A stretch of 27,979 nucleotides of DNA from Actinomycetota bacterium (GCA_009699165.1 WLOR01000003.1:1-27979); one strand, 5' to 3'. Positions 1-11,410 are shown, counted from the stretch's first letter. A program made the numbers and translations. The notes: generated from the sequence alone by a model not told the origin.

Positions 1-1310
1 ACGCGTGTCATATAGAAAGCTGTGATACCAGCACCTAACAGTGTGACGCTTCCAAGGATTATTCCCTTGATGCCACCTGAGTTAAATGCAGTTTCAATAA
101 TCATATCTTTTGAGTAGAAGCCAGCAAATGGTGGGACACCCAAAATGGCCAAGTAACCAAGTCCAAATGTTGCAAACGTAATCGGCATTAACTTTCGGAG
201 GGCACCGTATTTACGCATGTTAACTTCATCGTTCATTCCATGCATTACCGAACCGGCACCAAGGAACATTCCGGCTTTAAAGAAACCATGTGTCAGTAAG
301 TGCATGATTGCAAATGCATAACCAACTGGTCCAAGACCAGCACCTAAAATCATGTAACCAATCTGCGACATGGTCGATGCAGCCAAAGCCTTCTTAATAT
401 CATCTTTTGCAGTACCGATTAATGCACCGAACATTAAAGTTATGGCTCCCACAATCACGACTAATAACTGCGCTGTTGGGGCTGCATCAAAAATAAAGTT
501 AGATCGAGTAATTAAATACACGCCAGCGGTTACCATCGTTGCGGCGTGAATCAAGGCAGATACTGGCGTTGGGCCGGCCATTGCATCACCAAGCCATGCC
601 TGCAGCGGGAATTGAGCCGATTTACCTGTTGCAGCAACAAGCAACATGATTCCGATTCCAGTCAAAGCTGCAGTGGATGTGTGACCTGCAGCTTCCTTGA
701 CTCCGGTAAATGAAACTGTGCCCATTGTTGCAAATGCAATCATGATCGCAAATGAGAGTCCCATATCGCCCACGCGGTTCATTACAAATGCTTTCTTTGA
801 GGCTGTTGCATATGCAGGCTTCTGATTCCAGAAACCGATGAGGAGGTACGAGGCTAGTCCAACGCCTTCCCAACCAACATAAAGATTGAGGTAACTATCT
901 CCTAAGACAAGGAGCAACATCGCTGCAATAAAAAGGTTTAGGAATGCAAAAAACCTTCGGCGATCTGGGTCATGCGACATATATGAGATTGAATAAATAT
1001 GGATTAATGTGCCAACGCCTGTGATTAAAAGGACAAAGCAGATTGATAGCTGATCAAGCATTAAGCCAGCATCGATATTAAATGAACCTACAGAAATCCA
1101 CTCAAATAGTTTTTGAGTTATTGGGCGCTCCGCATTAGAGCGACCAAGCATTTGCGAAAGTTGATAGAGACCAACAAAGAATGATGATGCCGAAAGTGCA
1201 GTTGCAAGCAAATGCCCCCACTTATCACTGCGACGACCGGCAAGCAAAAGTATTGCCGCACCTGCTAGTGGCAGAGCGATCAGGTATACGAGGCTAGTTG
1301 ACGTCATCAT
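1..1310 (-). CDS. nuoL: NADH-quinone oxidoreductase subunit L (3' end outside window)
   Basis: Antiporter-like membrane subunit of complex I, which takes part in proton pumping in the cytoplasmic membrane. I read 436 codons from the ATG at 1310. The gene runs off the left edge, so roughly the last third of a normal protein of about 620 aa is missing. Visible hallmarks are [16 protein letters not shown] (about 146-161, with the conserved Glu148), Lys230 in the [17 protein letters not shown] segment, and [15 protein letters not shown] (about 246-260, with His255). These match the charged residues of the proton channel in the family. Long hydrophobic stretches run throughout. There are two adjacent ATG codons (1310 and 1307); I chose the first. 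It begins 2 nt after the nuoK stop and so is cotranscribed with it. nuoM and nuoN are expected further left but are not visible. Confidence 0.96.
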   Translation of the reverse strand, partial: MMTSTSLVYLIALPLAGAAILLLAGRRSDKWGHLLATALSASSFFVGLYQLSQMLGRSNAERPITQKLFEWISVGSFNIDAGLMLDQLSICFVLLITGVGTLIHIYSISYMSHDPDRRRFFAFLNLFIAAMLLLVLGDSYLNLYVGWEGVGLASYLLIGFWNQKPAYATASKKAFVMNRVGDMGLSFAIMIAFATMGTVSFTGVKEAAGHTSTAALTGIGIMLLVAATGKSAQFPLQAWLGDAMAGPTPVSALIHAATMVTAGVYLITRSNFIFDAAPTAQLLVVIVGAITLMFGALIGTAKDDIKKALAASTMSQIGYMILGAGLGPVGYAFAIMHLLTHGFFKAGMFLGAGSVMHGMNDEVNMRKYGALRKLMPITFATFGLGYLAILGVPPFAGFYSKDMIIETAFNSGGIKGIILGSVTLLGAGITAFYMTR

Positions 1311-1312
1311 GG

Positions 1313-1612
1313 TTATCGCTTCAACAAACTAGCATCGTCGACAGATGCTGATCGGCGTGAACGGTAAATCGTAACGATAATCGCTAAGCCAACGACGACC
1401 TCGCATGCTGCAACTACCATTGTAAAGAAGGCAATCACCTGACCGTTTAGATCTCCGTTAATGCGAGAAAAAGTTACGAATGAAAGGTTGGCTGCATTGA
1501 GCATGAGCTCGACACACATAAAAACTACGATCGCGTTACGTCGAACCACTACACCAACAGCGCCGATAGTAAATAGCAGTGCTGAGAGATAAAGATAGTT
1601 AGATGCATCCAT
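1313..1612 (-). CDS. nuoK: NADH-quinone oxidoreductase subunit K
   Basis: Small membrane subunit of complex I (99 aa, the family's usual length) with three transmembrane helices, homologous to MrpC/ND4L. The two conserved membrane glutamates of the family are present: Glu35 in [13 protein letters not shown] and Glu71 in [10 protein letters not shown]. They are implicated in proton translocation. The start ATG directly abuts the nuoJ stop codon (no gap), and nuoL follows after 2 nt, so it sits in the nuo polycistron. The C-terminal tail is short and basic/serine-rich. Confidence 0.97.
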   Translation of the reverse strand: MDASNYLYLSALLFTIGAVGVVVRRNAIVVFMCVELMLNAANLSFVTFSRINGDLNGQVIAFFTMVVAACEVVVGLAIIVTIYRSRRSASVDDASLLKR

Positions 1613-2404
1613 TTACTTCTCCTCCTCCACGCTTGTATCGACCGTGCCGAGTTCGAAGAGTGATGAATCTAAGACATCTCCGCGTGCCTTTAGCGAGGCA
1701 TTTACAGAGGCGGCAGCTGCAGTGCCATCTGGCAAAAGCGCTGGAACATCCACAGCATTATGACGGGCGTAAACACCTGGCGCCGGAAGTCCCGCAGTAG
1801 TTGCCAATGAATCTCCACGGAAGCGACTAATTGAAAGCTGGCGCTGTGTTGGGCGCTCCTGAACTCGCTGATGATGAGCCAAGACCATCGCGCCAAGTGC
1901 TGCAGTTATTAAGAGCGCTGATACGACTTCGAATGGCCACACAAATGTTGAAAACAAGAGTTGTGCAATTCCTTGAACATTTCCATCCGCATTTACACCT
2001 TCGACACCGACGGCAGTACGGCCAAGAGTTGCACGGCTGAGCAGTGAAACCATTAGCCCACCAAATCCAACTGCCGCAGTAATAGCAATTGGACGCAGTC
2101 CGTTAATTGTTTCGGTCAAAGAGTCAGATGAGTCAACACCGACAAGCATGAGGATAAAGAGGAAAAGCATCATTACCGCTCCGGTGTAAACGACAACCTG
2201 AACTATGCCAAGAAATGGTGCGCCTTGTGCGATGTAGAAAATCGCTAGTGCGATCATTACAAATGCCATCAAGATTGCAGAGTGCACTGCCTTCTTTACA
2301 AGCAACATTCCTAAAGCTGCTACAAAAGTAAGTGGTGCAAGAATCCAAAAAAGCGTTGCTTCAGGAGTTGCCGTCTGGCCAACTTGTAGTGCTAAATCGT
2401 TCAT
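1613..2404 (-). CDS. nuoJ: NADH-quinone oxidoreductase subunit J
   Basis: Membrane subunit of complex I (ND6 homologue), 263 aa. The first ~170 residues carry about five hydrophobic helices, including the family segment with [22 protein letters not shown], which contains the pi-bulge helix known from NuoJ. The last ~90 residues are hydrophilic and rich in Ala, Ser, Asp and Glu, ending in an acidic EEEK. Extended NuoJ proteins of this length are usual in actinobacteria. The start overlaps the nuoI stop by 4 nt (ATGA), suggesting translational coupling. Confidence 0.95.
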   Translation of the reverse strand: MNDLALQVGQTATPEATLFWILAPLTFVAALGMLLVKKAVHSAILMAFVMIALAIFYIAQGAPFLGIVQVVVYTGAVMMLFLFILMLVGVDSSDSLTETINGLRPIAITAAVGFGGLMVSLLSRATLGRTAVGVEGVNADGNVQGIAQLLFSTFVWPFEVVSALLITAALGAMVLAHHQRVQERPTQRQLSISRFRGDSLATTAGLPAPGVYARHNAVDVPALLPDGTAAAASVNASLKARGDVLDSSLFELGTVDTSVEEEK

Positions 2405-3012
2405 TTGTTCACATCCTGCGATGGATGGGCTTGGGTTACCTCACCCTTATAGTAATTAGTGTCATTCATATCTGGATACATAGGGTGCGGAGGCATCAAC
2501 ATGCCAGCACGTAACGGACCAAGTAGATCTTCTTTCTCAAAAATAAGTTTCTCGCGCGAATCGTCAGCGAGTTCGTACTCATTGGTCATTGTGAGTGCAC
2601 GTGTTGGACACGCTTCAATGCACAATCCGCAAAAGACACAGCGCAGATAGTTAATTTGATAGACCTTGCCGTAGCGCTCACCAGGTGACATGCGGTTTTC
2701 TTCGGTGTTATCTGCACCTTCAACATAGATTGCATCGGCTGGACAAGCCCATGCACAAAGTTCGCATCCAATGCATTTTTCAAGTCCATCAGGATGGCGA
2801 TTTAACTGATGGCGGCCATGAAAGCGCTCCTGGGTTGGTGCTTTGACCTCAGGGTATTCAACAGTCAGAGTCTTCTTAAAGATCTTTGAGAAGGTAACCC
2901 AGAAGCCTTTTGCTTGGCCATAAAATCCTGCAGATCCGGGCTGATCTACTTGTGAAAACTCAACTTTCTTAATATCTACATCGTTATTCTTGAAAGATTC
3001 GATCTCAGACAT
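2401..3012 (-). CDS. nuoI: NADH-quinone oxidoreductase subunit I (two 4Fe-4S ferredoxin-like)
   Basis: Peripheral-arm subunit of complex I that carries electrons through clusters N6a and N6b towards NuoB. Two classic CxxCxxCxxxCP motifs are visible: C80, C83, C86, C90 and C125, C128, C131, C135 (numbered from the start chosen here). An upstream in-frame start at 3042 would add 10 residues and overlap nuoH by 38 nt. I prefer ATG 3012 because a strong Shine-Dalgarno (AAGGGAGG) lies 5 nt before it and the overlap with the nuoH stop drops to 8 nt. That gives 203 aa. The stop overlaps the nuoJ start by 4 nt. Confidence 0.96.
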   Translation of the reverse strand: MSEIESFKNNDVDIKKVEFSQVDQPGSAGFYGQAKGFWVTFSKIFKKTLTVEYPEVKAPTQERFHGRHQLNRHPDGLEKCIGCELCAWACPADAIYVEGADNTEENRMSPGERYGKVYQINYLRCVFCGLCIEACPTRALTMTNEYELADDSREKLIFEKEDLLGPLRAGMLMPPHPMYPDMNDTNYYKGEVTQAHPSQDVNK

Positions 3013-4252
3013 GATCGCCTCCCTTGTTAGTAGAAGAGACATTGATTGAGGAGATATTCATAGGTAGCTCTGGAACTGCAAAACTTGGTGCTGGTGCATC
3101 ATCAACAATCGCCTTGCTCTTCTTTGACTTTGCATTTTCAAATCCAATATTGACAAGCATGACGAGTAACACCACGACGCTTGCGAAGGCCACAACGTAT
3201 AAACGTGGTGCACTGTGCAGTGACATCACGCGCAATGTTGCAACGACCAAAATCCAAACAATCGAAACTGGAATTAAAACTTTCCATCCAAACTGCATGA
3301 ACTGGTCGTAACGAAGGCGTGGCAATGTTCCTCGTAGCCAGACGAATACGAAGAAGAAGACTAAAACCTTTGAGAAGAACCAGATTGCAGTGAACCAGCC
3401 ACCTAGCCAGTTTTCAGTGAATCCTAAGAATGGAGGTGCGTGATATCCGCCCAAGAAGAGCGTTGTTGCTAGCGCTGAAACTGCAATAATGTTGACGTAC
3501 TCAGCCAAGAAAAAGAGCGCAAATTTCAGTGATGAGTATTCGGTGTGGAAACCACCCACGAGCTCGCCTTCGGCTTCAGCTAAATCAAATGGTGCGCGGT
3601 TAGTCTCACCAACCATTGAGATTGCATAGATGACAAATGATGGGAATAAAACAACTGCATACCAAGTAGTTGATTGAGCGGCCACAATGTCAGAGGTTGA
3701 CATTGAACCTGCATAGATAAAGACGGCGACGAGTGACAGACCCATTGCAATTTCATATGAGATCACTTGCGCACTTGATCGAAGTCCACCCAGAAGTGGA
3801 TAAGTAGAACCCGAAGACCATCCAGCCAAAATAATTCCGTAGACACCAACTGATGCAATCGCTAAAACATATAGAACTCCGATTGGCAGATCAGTAAGTT
3901 GCATTGCAGTTTCTTTGCCAAACAAAGTTACTGGGCCAGTAATTGGGATTACGGCAAAGGACATAAAGCAGGTCGTAGCACTGATAATCGGAGCGATTAT
4001 GAATACGATTTTGTCAGCAGCTGCAGGGATTAAGTCCTCTTTAAGGGCAAGCTTTACACCATCAGCTAAGGCCTGAATCAAGCCAAAAGGACCAACGCGG
4101 TTTGGTCCTGGGCGCTCTTGCATGCGACCAACTAAGCGGCGCTCTCCCCATACTGAAAGCAGTGTAAGAACTACACAAAAAATAAAGACGAGTAAGGCCT
4201 TTACGGTAATCAACCAACCTGGGTCGTTGCCGATTAACTCTGCTGTTTTCAT
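3005..4252 (-). CDS. nuoH: NADH-quinone oxidoreductase subunit H
   Basis: Membrane subunit (ND1 homologue) that forms part of the quinone-entry chamber of complex I. It is 415 aa with about eight or nine hydrophobic helices. Conserved loops are visible: [14 protein letters not shown] at about 42-55, and [20 protein letters not shown] at about 216-235 followed by HTEYSS. The acidic residues of these loops line the quinone channel in the family. After the core there is an extra hydrophobic helix at about 354-372 and a hydrophilic tail rich in Lys, Ala and Ser; long NuoH C-termini are common in actinobacteria. The start overlaps the nuoG stop by 4 nt. Confidence 0.96.
   Translation of the reverse strand: MKTAELIGNDPGWLITVKALLVFIFCVVLTLLSVWGERRLVGRMQERPGPNRVGPFGLIQALADGVKLALKEDLIPAAADKIVFIIAPIISATTCFMSFAVIPITGPVTLFGKETAMQLTDLPIGVLYVLAIASVGVYGIILAGWSSGSTYPLLGGLRSSAQVISYEIAMGLSLVAVFIYAGSMSTSDIVAAQSTTWYAVVLFPSFVIYAISMVGETNRAPFDLAEAEGELVGGFHTEYSSLKFALFFLAEYVNIIAVSALATTLFLGGYHAPPFLGFTENWLGGWFTAIWFFSKVLVFFFVFVWLRGTLPRLRYDQFMQFGWKVLIPVSIVWILVVATLRVMSLHSAPRLYVVAFASVVVLLVMLVNIGFENAKSKKSKAIVDDAPAPSFAVPELPMNISSINVSSTNKGGDHV
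3018..3025 (-). promoter_or_regulatory. Shine-Dalgarno deciding the nuoI start
   Basis: AAGGGAGG on the minus strand inside the end of nuoH, 5 nt before ATG 3012. It lies downstream of the alternative in-frame ATG at 3042 and so argues for the shorter 203-aa NuoI. Confidence 0.7.
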
Positions 4253-6600
4253 ATCTTTACCACCGTAACTACTGCGCCGTGTGCAGCGCCTAGGTTTACT
4301 AGTAATTGAGATCCCCGTGAGTTACGTGGCGCCCAGATTGCATCATCATGAATATCTTCAACGAGAGCTGCAAGAGTTACTGACCCTTGAACTGTTGAAA
4401 TCTTTAAGAGATCGCCGTCGGATACACCCATTGATAGCGCCCGGCTTGGAGAGATAACGGCAACGGTTTGACGTGCAGTTCCCGCTAAATTCTCTTCACC
4501 TTTTTGCAATGTTCCGAGGTCGAGCAATCTGCGCCACGAGGTAAGGATAAATCGGTCACCGTTTAATGCTGGAGATTGCGTTGAACTGTACTGCTGCATC
4601 TGGACACGAGCGCCGTCCCAGGCTCCAATTGATGCAATCTCTTTGGCCGCAGATGTGACAGTGCTCAGATTGAGCGATGTACCCATCTCTTCGGCAATCA
4701 TTGAAAGGATCCGAAGATCGCTGCGATTTAGTGAATCATGAACTGCAGCATCAAATTTACGTGCGCGACCTTCCCAGTTTAGGAATGATCCGCTTTTCTC
4801 TGTAACAGCTGCTACTGGTAAAACAACATCTGCTCGTGACGTGACTTCACTTGGTGCAATCTCGAGGCAGACCACAAAAGCTTTTTCTAAAGCAGCTAGT
4901 GCGCTTTCGCCATTAGCACCATCGAGCGGATCGACACCACCCACTAGTAGTGCACCGATTGCACCAGAGTTAACGGCTGCATAAATCTCATCGCTGCTGC
5001 GACCAATTGTGGAAGGAAGCGATGAAGCGCCCCATAGGGTCGCAATATCCACGCGGGCCGCAGAGTCTGCTACTGGACGCCCGCCAGGTAATAAGTTTCC
5101 AATTGCACCAGCTTCGAGTGCTCCGCGCTCACCTGCACGGCGAGGAATCCATGCGATTTTTGCACCAGTTGAATCCGATAAGGCTGCAACTGCGGTTAAT
5201 ACACCCGCGCTCTCAGATGCGCGCTCTCCAACAAGAATTATTGATTGAGCTGTCAGCGCTTGGGCAGAAACCGACGCAGCTTCTTGACCAGGGGCGACTT
5301 TTACAAACTCACCGTTTAGTTTTTCGACTCCGATAGAGAGTTTGCTCGAAATTGTCGTAACTTTTAGTGCGCGTTTACGGAACTGCTTATTTAAACGCAA
5401 GAAAACAATCGGTGACTCTTCTTCGGGCTCAAAGCCAACAAGTAGTACTTGATCGGCCCGATCGATATCGCGATATGTTGTCGACGAACCAACAACGCGA
5501 GCTGCTAAGAAATCGCGCTCTTCATCGGAGGAAATCCGAGAACGGAAATCAATATCATTTGTAGAAAGTGCAATGCGAGCGAATTTGCTATAGCCATATG
5601 CATCTTCATGTGTTGCGCGGCCACCGACTAATACTGCTGCCGATGCAGCCTTGAGTCCCTTAGCCGCTGCAGCAAGTGCCTCAGGCCAAGAAGCCTCAAC
5701 TAAATCACCTGCATCGTTTCGAACAAGTGGATGAGTTAATCGGTCGACAGCGGTTACATATTTAAATGCCCATCGACCCTTATCGCAGTTCCACTCTTCA
5801 TTGACTGAAGCATCATCACCAGCAAGTCGACGCAGAGTTTTTCCACGACGAACATCGGTTCGCATATCGCAACCAGATGCACAGTGTTCGCATGCAGATG
5901 GAGTAGACACTAAATCAAATGGACGAGCACGGAAGCGATAGGAAGCGCCAGTTAAAGCTCCTACTGGACAGATTTGAACTGCGTTTCCAGAGAAATACGA
6001 TTTGAACGGCGCCTTTTCGTAGATTCCAACTTGCTGCAGAGCGCCGCGTTCATTTAATGTGATGAATGGGTCACTAGCGATCTGTGCAGAAAACCTAGTA
6101 CAGCGCGCACATAAAACACAGCGTTCGCGGTCAAGCAAGACTTGTGATGAGATATTGATTGGCTTTTCAAATGTGCGCTTAACACCTTCGAAGCGAGTCT
6201 GGCTTCGGCCAGTGCTCATCGCTTGATTCTGTAATGGACACTCTCCGCCTTTATCGCAGACTGGACAATCCAACGGGTGATTAATGAGTAATAACTCCAT
6301 GACACCTTTTTGTGCCTTATCGGCAACAACTGAAGTGAGCTGGGTTTTTACAATCATTCCTGGTTCGACTGGAATTGTGCACGATGCTTGTGGCTTTGGA
6401 AATGCGCGACCGTTGATTTCAATATCAACTAAACATTGGCGACAAGCTCCGACTGGATCTAGAAGTGGGTGATCACAAAAGCGAGGGATCTGAATTCCAA
6501 GTTGCTCGGCTGCACGAATAACTAATGTTCCCTTTGGAACGCTAACTTCAAAGCCGTCGATAATTACGGTGATCATGTCGACTATCTCAGTAGTGGTCAC
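4249..6600 (-). CDS. nuoG: NADH-quinone oxidoreductase subunit G
   Basis: Largest peripheral subunit of complex I (783 aa), related to molybdopterin oxidoreductases but without the cofactor role. Cluster ligands are visible in order: 2Fe-2S N1b at C42, C53, C56, C74; N5 at H108, C112, C115, C121; N4 at C161, C164, C167, C211; and a further CX2CX3CX27C set at C237, C240, C244, C272 that matches cluster N7. The remaining ~500 residues are the molybdopterin-oxidoreductase-like body, with a C-terminal beta-barrel region. The GTG at 6600 directly abuts the nuoF stop; an ATG at 6576 (removing 8 residues, giving MITVIIDG) is an equally possible start. Confidence 0.95.
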   Translation of the reverse strand: MTTTEIVDMITVIIDGFEVSVPKGTLVIRAAEQLGIQIPRFCDHPLLDPVGACRQCLVDIEINGRAFPKPQASCTIPVEPGMIVKTQLTSVVADKAQKGVMELLLINHPLDCPVCDKGGECPLQNQAMSTGRSQTRFEGVKRTFEKPINISSQVLLDRERCVLCARCTRFSAQIASDPFITLNERGALQQVGIYEKAPFKSYFSGNAVQICPVGALTGASYRFRARPFDLVSTPSACEHCASGCDMRTDVRRGKTLRRLAGDDASVNEEWNCDKGRWAFKYVTAVDRLTHPLVRNDAGDLVEASWPEALAAAAKGLKAASAAVLVGGRATHEDAYGYSKFARIALSTNDIDFRSRISSDEERDFLAARVVGSSTTYRDIDRADQVLLVGFEPEEESPIVFLRLNKQFRKRALKVTTISSKLSIGVEKLNGEFVKVAPGQEAASVSAQALTAQSIILVGERASESAGVLTAVAALSDSTGAKIAWIPRRAGERGALEAGAIGNLLPGGRPVADSAARVDIATLWGASSLPSTIGRSSDEIYAAVNSGAIGALLVGGVDPLDGANGESALAALEKAFVVCLEIAPSEVTSRADVVLPVAAVTEKSGSFLNWEGRARKFDAAVHDSLNRSDLRILSMIAEEMGTSLNLSTVTSAAKEIASIGAWDGARVQMQQYSSTQSPALNGDRFILTSWRRLLDLGTLQKGEENLAGTARQTVAVISPSRALSMGVSDGDLLKISTVQGSVTLAALVEDIHDDAIWAPRNSRGSQLLVNLGAAHGAVVTVVKI

Positions 6601-7881
6601 TTATGCACCCGCCCCAACAAATAGAGTTGATGCGACTGGATCAAACGGGCATCCGCCGTGAGTTATGTGCGAGATGTACTCATCACGGAAGTATTTAATC
6701 GATGAAGTAATCGGACTGGTTGCACCATCACCCAGTGCGCAAAATGATCGGCCCAAAATGTTGTCACAAAGATCTAGCAACTTCGCGAGATCTGCCTCTG
6801 TTCCCTTGCCGGCCTCTAAATCGCGCAAGATTTGAACCAGCCACCATGTGCCCTCACGGCATGGAGTGCACTTGCCACAGGACTCGTGCTTATAAAACTC
6901 TGTCCAGCGAAGTACTGCTCGCACAACACAGGTTGTTTCATCAAAAATCTGTAAGGCCTTTGTGCCAAGCATCGAACCGGCTGCAGATACGCCTTCATAA
7001 TCGAGTGGTGTATCAAGATGATCTTGAGTAAAGATTGGTGTTGATGAGCCACCAGGTGTCCAGAACTTCAATGTATGTCCTGTACGAATTCCACCAGATA
7101 GTTCAAGAATTTCGCGAAGCGTAATTCCTAGTGGTGCTTCAAACTGACCAGGGTTATTAACGTGACCTGAGAGAGAATAAAGCGTTGTTCCTTTGCTTTT
7201 TTCAGTACCCATTGACTGATACCACTCGGGGCCATTATTTATAATCGCTGGAACTGCAGAGATTGATTCGACGTTATTTACAACGGTTGGGCGAGCATAC
7301 AAACCTGCAATCGCTGGGAACGGTGGTCGCAAACGTGGTTGACCTCTAAAGCCTTCGAGTGAATCTAGGAGTGCAGTTTCTTCACCACAGATATATGCGC
7401 CTGCGCCAACATGGAGAACTAAGTCAACTCCATTTCCCAAGTGCCCAGCTTTGTATGCATCTTCAATAGCTTGGTTTAGACGACGTACTACGTGTGTGAC
7501 TTCGCCGCGAATATAAATAAATGCATGCTTAGCACGAATCGCATGACAAGCGATTATGCATCCCTCAACTAATACATGTGGATTGGCCATTAGCAATGGC
7601 ATGTCTTTACACGTGCCAGGCTCGGATTCATCGGCGTTAACAACTAAATAGTGATCCTTATTATCTCCTTGTGGAATAAAGCCCCACTTCATTCCCGTTG
7701 GAAAGCCCGCTCCTCCACGACCGCGTAATCCAGAGTCTTTTACTAATTGAATTACTGCATCAGGATCCATAGCTAAAGCCTTTTGTGAAGCTTTATAACC
7801 ACCGTGACGTGTATAGGCCTCAATGGTAAATGAGTCTTTCTCATCCCAGTGTGCAGAAAGTACTGGCGCTAACTTCGTCAT
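6601..7881 (-). CDS. nuoF: NADH-quinone oxidoreductase subunit F (NADH/FMN binding)
   Basis: Subunit that oxidises NADH: it binds NADH and FMN and carries 4Fe-4S cluster N3. It is 426 aa, normal for the family. The glycine-rich GRGGAGFPTGMKW (54-66) contributes to the FMN/NADH site, and GAGAYICGEETALLDSLEG lies at about 159-177. The N3 ligands are C335, C338 and C341 (ESCGKCTPCREGTWW) plus C381 (SFCALGDGA). Its ATG overlaps the nuoE stop by 1 nt (TAATG). With nuoE and nuoG it forms the electron-input module. Confidence 0.97.
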   Translation of the reverse strand: MTKLAPVLSAHWDEKDSFTIEAYTRHGGYKASQKALAMDPDAVIQLVKDSGLRGRGGAGFPTGMKWGFIPQGDNKDHYLVVNADESEPGTCKDMPLLMANPHVLVEGCIIACHAIRAKHAFIYIRGEVTHVVRRLNQAIEDAYKAGHLGNGVDLVLHVGAGAYICGEETALLDSLEGFRGQPRLRPPFPAIAGLYARPTVVNNVESISAVPAIINNGPEWYQSMGTEKSKGTTLYSLSGHVNNPGQFEAPLGITLREILELSGGIRTGHTLKFWTPGGSSTPIFTQDHLDTPLDYEGVSAAGSMLGTKALQIFDETTCVVRAVLRWTEFYKHESCGKCTPCREGTWWLVQILRDLEAGKGTEADLAKLLDLCDNILGRSFCALGDGATSPITSSIKYFRDEYISHITHGGCPFDPVASTLFVGAGA

Positions 7882-8507
7882 TACTTGCCCTCTTTCGAAA
7901 TCTTTAAACCAAGAAGTGATGGTTCGCCAGCTTGAACACCTTCATGTGCTTTTCCATCATTTATTCCTGCAAGAACTGCAGATGCTTCTTTCCAAGTAAC
8001 TAAAGTATTAGGACCGCGAGTTGGTGGCTTTGGATTGCCGCTGCGCATTGAATCAACTAAATCTTTTGCTGACTCGACAGTTTGGTTGTCATAGAACTCC
8101 CAGTTAGCCATAACAACTGGCGCATAATCACACGCAGCGTTGCACTCGATATGCTCGAGTGAGACTTTGCCATCTGCTGTAACGCCATCATTTTCAACGC
8201 CGAGGTGCTCTTTGAGCCCGGCAAATATGGCATCTCCGCCCATTACGGCACACAAAGTATTAGTGCAGACACCGACGTGATATTCGCCGACCGGCTTACG
8301 TTTGTATTGAGTATAAAAAGTTGCAACAGCTGAAACTTCAGCAGCTTCAAGTGTTAAAAGTTTTGCAATAAGTTCGATTCCATCACCATTTACAAAACCG
8401 ACACGGGATTGAACAAAGTGCAACAGAGGCATAATCGCAGAGCGAGAACGTGGATAACGCTTGATAATCGAATCCATGATTGCGAGATCTTCTTGTGAAT
8501 ATGCCAT
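7881..8507 (-). CDS. nuoE: NADH-quinone oxidoreductase subunit E (thioredoxin-like 2Fe-2S)
   Basis: 24-kDa-type subunit of the NADH dehydrogenase module with a thioredoxin-fold 2Fe-2S cluster, N1a. The four ligands follow the family pattern Cx4C and Cx3C: C81 and C86 (GVCTNTLC), then C122 and C126 (ECNAACDYAP). At 208 aa it carries a hydrophilic C-terminal stretch of roughly 40 residues beyond the core, as in many actinobacterial NuoE. The start overlaps the nuoD stop by 1 nt (TAATG), and the stop overlaps nuoF in the same way. Confidence 0.96.
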   Translation of the reverse strand: MAYSQEDLAIMDSIIKRYPRSRSAIMPLLHFVQSRVGFVNGDGIELIAKLLTLEAAEVSAVATFYTQYKRKPVGEYHVGVCTNTLCAVMGGDAIFAGLKEHLGVENDGVTADGKVSLEHIECNAACDYAPVVMANWEFYDNQTVESAKDLVDSMRSGNPKPPTRGPNTLVTWKEASAVLAGINDGKAHEGVQAGEPSLLGLKISKEGK

Positions 8508-9844
8508 TAGCGGTCAACGCCTCCCATAACAGGATCGATGGATGCAACTGCACCGATAATGTCAGCGATCATTCCACCTTCACTCATTGCAGATGTTGCT
8601 TGTAGATTATTAAAGGATGGTTCGCGGAAGTGCATACGGTATGGACGTGTTCCGCCATCGGATACAACTTGGGCGCCAAGTTCGCCTCGCGGAGATTCAA
8701 TCGCCTGATAAACCTGACCTGCAGGAACATGGAATCCTTCTGTGACTAATTTAAAGTGATGAATCAGAGACTCCATAGAAGTTCCCATGATTTCGCGAAT
8801 ATGGTTGAGTGAGTTTCCGAGTCCATCTCCACCTAATGCCAACTGTGCGGGCCATGCAATTTTCTTATCGGCAACCATTACTGGTGCGCCTTCTAGATCT
8901 TCTAGCTTGTCTAAAGCTTGGTCGATGATGCGCAATGACTGCTCTAACTCATTCATACGAATTAAGAAGCGGCCATATACATCGCATGTATCGGCAGTAA
9001 TTACATCAAAGTTGTAGTTTTCATAACCGCAATATGGCTGCACCTTGCGAAGATCCCACGGAAGACCAGTTGCACGCAAAACTGGACCGGTGATACCAAG
9101 AGTTGTTGCACCCGCTAAATCTAAATAGCCAATTCCCTGAGTTCGTTTCAACCAGATTGAGTTACCAACTAATAGAGAAGTGTTGTCCTTAAAGTTTTTG
9201 CGCATCTGTTTTACAGCTTCGCGAATCTTTGGAATCGCACCCTCTGGCAAATCCTGTTGGACTCCACCTGGACGGATATAGGCCATATTCATGCGTAATC
9301 CTGAGATCATTTCAAAGAGATCTAAGACAATTTCACGCTCACGGAATGCAAAGAACATCGGTGAAATTGCACCGAGTTCGAGTGCACCTGTACCGAGTGC
9401 AACCATGTGTGATGAGATGCGATTGAGCTCCATCATCATTACGCGAATCACGCTAGCGCGCTCTGGTACATCATTTGTAATACCTAAGAGCTTTTCAATT
9501 GCAAGACAGTAAGCGGTTTCGTTAAAAATTGGACCTAAGTAATCCATTCGAGTAACAAATGTTGTTCCTTGAGTCCAACTGCGGAACTCCATGTTTTTTT
9601 CAATTCCGGTGTGTAGATATCCAATACCGCAACGGACCTCGGTAACAGTTTCGCCCTCTAACTCAAGAATTAATCGGAGCACTCCATGTGTTGATGGATG
9701 TTGAGGACCCATGTTTACAACAACGCGCTCTTCTTTAGTCGAACCAATCTCCTGAACTAGTGAATCCCAATCTCCACCAGTAACCGAAAAGACGGTTCCC
9801 TCAGTCGTTTCGCGTGACGGTGCGTACGGATCAAATGTTGTCAT
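8507..9844 (-). CDS. nuoD: NADH-quinone oxidoreductase subunit D
   Basis: 49-kDa-type subunit of complex I, which with NuoB forms the quinone-reducing site. It is 445 aa, the usual length, and here separate from nuoC rather than fused as in E. coli. Hallmarks are [15 protein letters not shown] (44-58), [15 protein letters not shown] (76-90), DYLGPIFNE (101-109) and the C-terminal DPVMGGVDR. His53 and Tyr102 occupy the positions that contact the quinone headgroup in characterised enzymes (inferred from motif alignment). The start overlaps the nuoC stop by 4 nt (ATGA). Confidence 0.97.
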   Translation of the reverse strand: MTTFDPYAPSRETTEGTVFSVTGGDWDSLVQEIGSTKEERVVVNMGPQHPSTHGVLRLILELEGETVTEVRCGIGYLHTGIEKNMEFRSWTQGTTFVTRMDYLGPIFNETAYCLAIEKLLGITNDVPERASVIRVMMMELNRISSHMVALGTGALELGAISPMFFAFREREIVLDLFEMISGLRMNMAYIRPGGVQQDLPEGAIPKIREAVKQMRKNFKDNTSLLVGNSIWLKRTQGIGYLDLAGATTLGITGPVLRATGLPWDLRKVQPYCGYENYNFDVITADTCDVYGRFLIRMNELEQSLRIIDQALDKLEDLEGAPVMVADKKIAWPAQLALGGDGLGNSLNHIREIMGTSMESLIHHFKLVTEGFHVPAGQVYQAIESPRGELGAQVVSDGGTRPYRMHFREPSFNNLQATSAMSEGGMIADIIGAVASIDPVMGGVDR

Positions 9845-10470
9845 TTGTAACTCCTACGATCACTTGGCGGTGGTGTCGTTGCGCCTTTGTACTCAACTGG
9901 AATTCCACCGAGTGCATAATCTTTACGCTGTGGGTGACCCTGCCAATCATCTGGCATCAGGATTCGAGTAAGTCCTGGATGGCCATCAAAGATAATTCCA
10001 AACATGTCAAAAGTTTCACGTTCGTGCCAGTTGTTTCCCGCCCATACTTCAACAAGTGAAGGAATGTGAGCGTCAGAGTCTGAAACGCTTACCTCTAGAC
10101 GTACCCGTCGATTCTTTGTCATTGACAGCAGCGGATATACAGCAACAAGTTCGCGCCCAGTGTTGTTTGGGTAATGAATTCCCGAAACACCCATGCACAT
10201 TTCAAACTTTAATGAGTCGCGCAAAACCAATGAAACCTCGACCAGTTTTTCGCGCTTTACATGCAAGGTCAACTCTCCACGATCAACGACAACGCGCTCA
10301 ATTGCATGAGAAAACTCAGGATATGCACGCTCTAAATCATCGGCAACTTCATCAAAATAGCCCCCGTATGGGCGCTCTGAAGATCCCGTCGAGGCAGGCG
10401 TACGAACTAGTCCGCCATAACCAGATGTATCACCGGTACCGCGAGCGCCAAACATTCCTGATTCAGTCAT
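9841..10470 (-). CDS. nuoC: NADH-quinone oxidoreductase subunit C
   Basis: 30-kDa-type subunit of the peripheral arm of complex I, 209 aa. The family signature is clear at about 149-171: [20 protein letters not shown] followed by RIL. The QRKDYALGG motif is close to the C-terminus. The first ~35 residues are a low-complexity Gly/Ser/Thr-rich extension, common in actinobacterial NuoC. Its ATG directly abuts the nuoB stop, and its stop overlaps the nuoD start. Confidence 0.95.
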   Translation of the reverse strand: MTESGMFGARGTGDTSGYGGLVRTPASTGSSERPYGGYFDEVADDLERAYPEFSHAIERVVVDRGELTLHVKREKLVEVSLVLRDSLKFEMCMGVSGIHYPNNTGRELVAVYPLLSMTKNRRVRLEVSVSDSDAHIPSLVEVWAGNNWHERETFDMFGIIFDGHPGLTRILMPDDWQGHPQRKDYALGGIPVEYKGATTPPPSDRRSYK

Positions 10471-11028
10471 TTATGCGAGCAACCCCTTCAACTGGTGGGT
10501 TGGCTTCGCATTCATAGCAGCGAGCTCAACTTCCTTAATTACATCGGCACGATTAGAGCCAAGTTTTTCAACGTTAATTTTTTCATGAAGTTTCAAAATC
10601 GCATCCATTAACATTTCAGGACGTGGTGGGCACCCCGGTAGATAAATATCAACTGGTACAACGTGGTCTACGCCTTGAACGATTGCATAGTTGTTAAACA
10701 TTCCGCCCGATGATGCGCATGCACCCATTGCGAGTACCCACTTAGGAGCCGCCATTTGATCATAAATCTGGCGAAGAACTGGTGCCATTTTATTTGAAAC
10801 GCGCCCGGCAACGATCATTAAATCGGCTTGACGAGGTGATGCGCGAAAAACCTCCATACCAAAGCGTGAAATATCATATTTTGCAGCAGAACCAACTGCC
10901 ATCATTTCAATTGCACAACATGCAAGACCAAATGTTGCAGGCCACAATGAGTTCTTTCGCATGTACCCAGCGAGTTTTTCGACAGTTGTTAAAAGAAAAC
11001 CGCTTGGAATTTTTTCTTCTAGACCCAT
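10471..11028 (-). CDS. nuoB: NADH-quinone oxidoreductase subunit B (cluster N2)
   Basis: Subunit holding 4Fe-4S cluster N2, the final electron donor to quinone (menaquinone expected here). It is 185 aa. The N2 ligands are visible: the adjacent cysteines C37-C38 ([10 protein letters not shown]), C104 ([11 protein letters not shown]) and C133 ([10 protein letters not shown]). The conserved [16 protein letters not shown] stretch lies between them. It follows nuoA after 3 nt, and its stop directly abuts the nuoC start. Confidence 0.97.
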   Translation of the reverse strand: MGLEEKIPSGFLLTTVEKLAGYMRKNSLWPATFGLACCAIEMMAVGSAAKYDISRFGMEVFRASPRQADLMIVAGRVSNKMAPVLRQIYDQMAAPKWVLAMGACASSGGMFNNYAIVQGVDHVVPVDIYLPGCPPRPEMLMDAILKLHEKINVEKLGSNRADVIKEVELAAMNAKPTHQLKGLLA

Positions 11029-11031
11029 TGT

Positions 11032-11403
11032 TTAATCCCATTCCAATCCGCCGCGGCGCCACACATATGCATATGCAACAAAGACAGTTCCAATAAAGAT
11101 TGCCATTTCGACTAAACCAAAGATTCCAAGGAAATCAAATGTGACTGCCCATGGATAGAGAAAAACTATTTCAATATCAAAGATAATAAAGAGCATCGCA
11201 GTTAAAAAATACTTAACTGGAAAGCGTCCACCTTCGGCCGCTTGTGGTGATGGTTCGATTCCGCACTCATAAGCATCGAGTTTTGATCGGTTGTATCGTG
11301 CAGGTCCAGTTAAGGCACCTGCTAAAACTGATATGAGTGCAAAGCCAAAGCCGATGGCCCCTAGCACCAGAATCGGTACGTATGGATTCGATGTGGATAT
11401 CAC
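11032..11403 (-). CDS. nuoA: NADH-quinone oxidoreductase subunit A
   Basis: Small membrane subunit (ND3 homologue) of complex I and first gene of the nuo run; 123 aa with three hydrophobic helices (about 8-30, 65-85, 93-113). The conserved loop YECGIEPS (45-52, with Cys47) is part of the quinone-site region, and FLTAMLFIIFDIEIVFLYPW (66-85) is the family signature. The start is GTG at 11403. No Shine-Dalgarno is obvious before it, and a -10-like TAAGAT lies 7 nt upstream, so a leaderless transcript is possible. menG ends 40 nt upstream on the same strand, so readthrough from menG is equally possible. Confidence 0.96.
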   Translation of the reverse strand: MISTSNPYVPILVLGAIGFGFALISVLAGALTGPARYNRSKLDAYECGIEPSPQAAEGGRFPVKYFLTAMLFIIFDIEIVFLYPWAVTFDFLGIFGLVEMAIFIGTVFVAYAYVWRRGGLEWD

Positions 11404-11410
11404 GAATGAA

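Noticed and set aside
10056..10517. 153-aa open frame on the plus strand
   Set aside because: Antisense to nuoC and the end of nuoB, which both show family signatures; it is a shadow frame.
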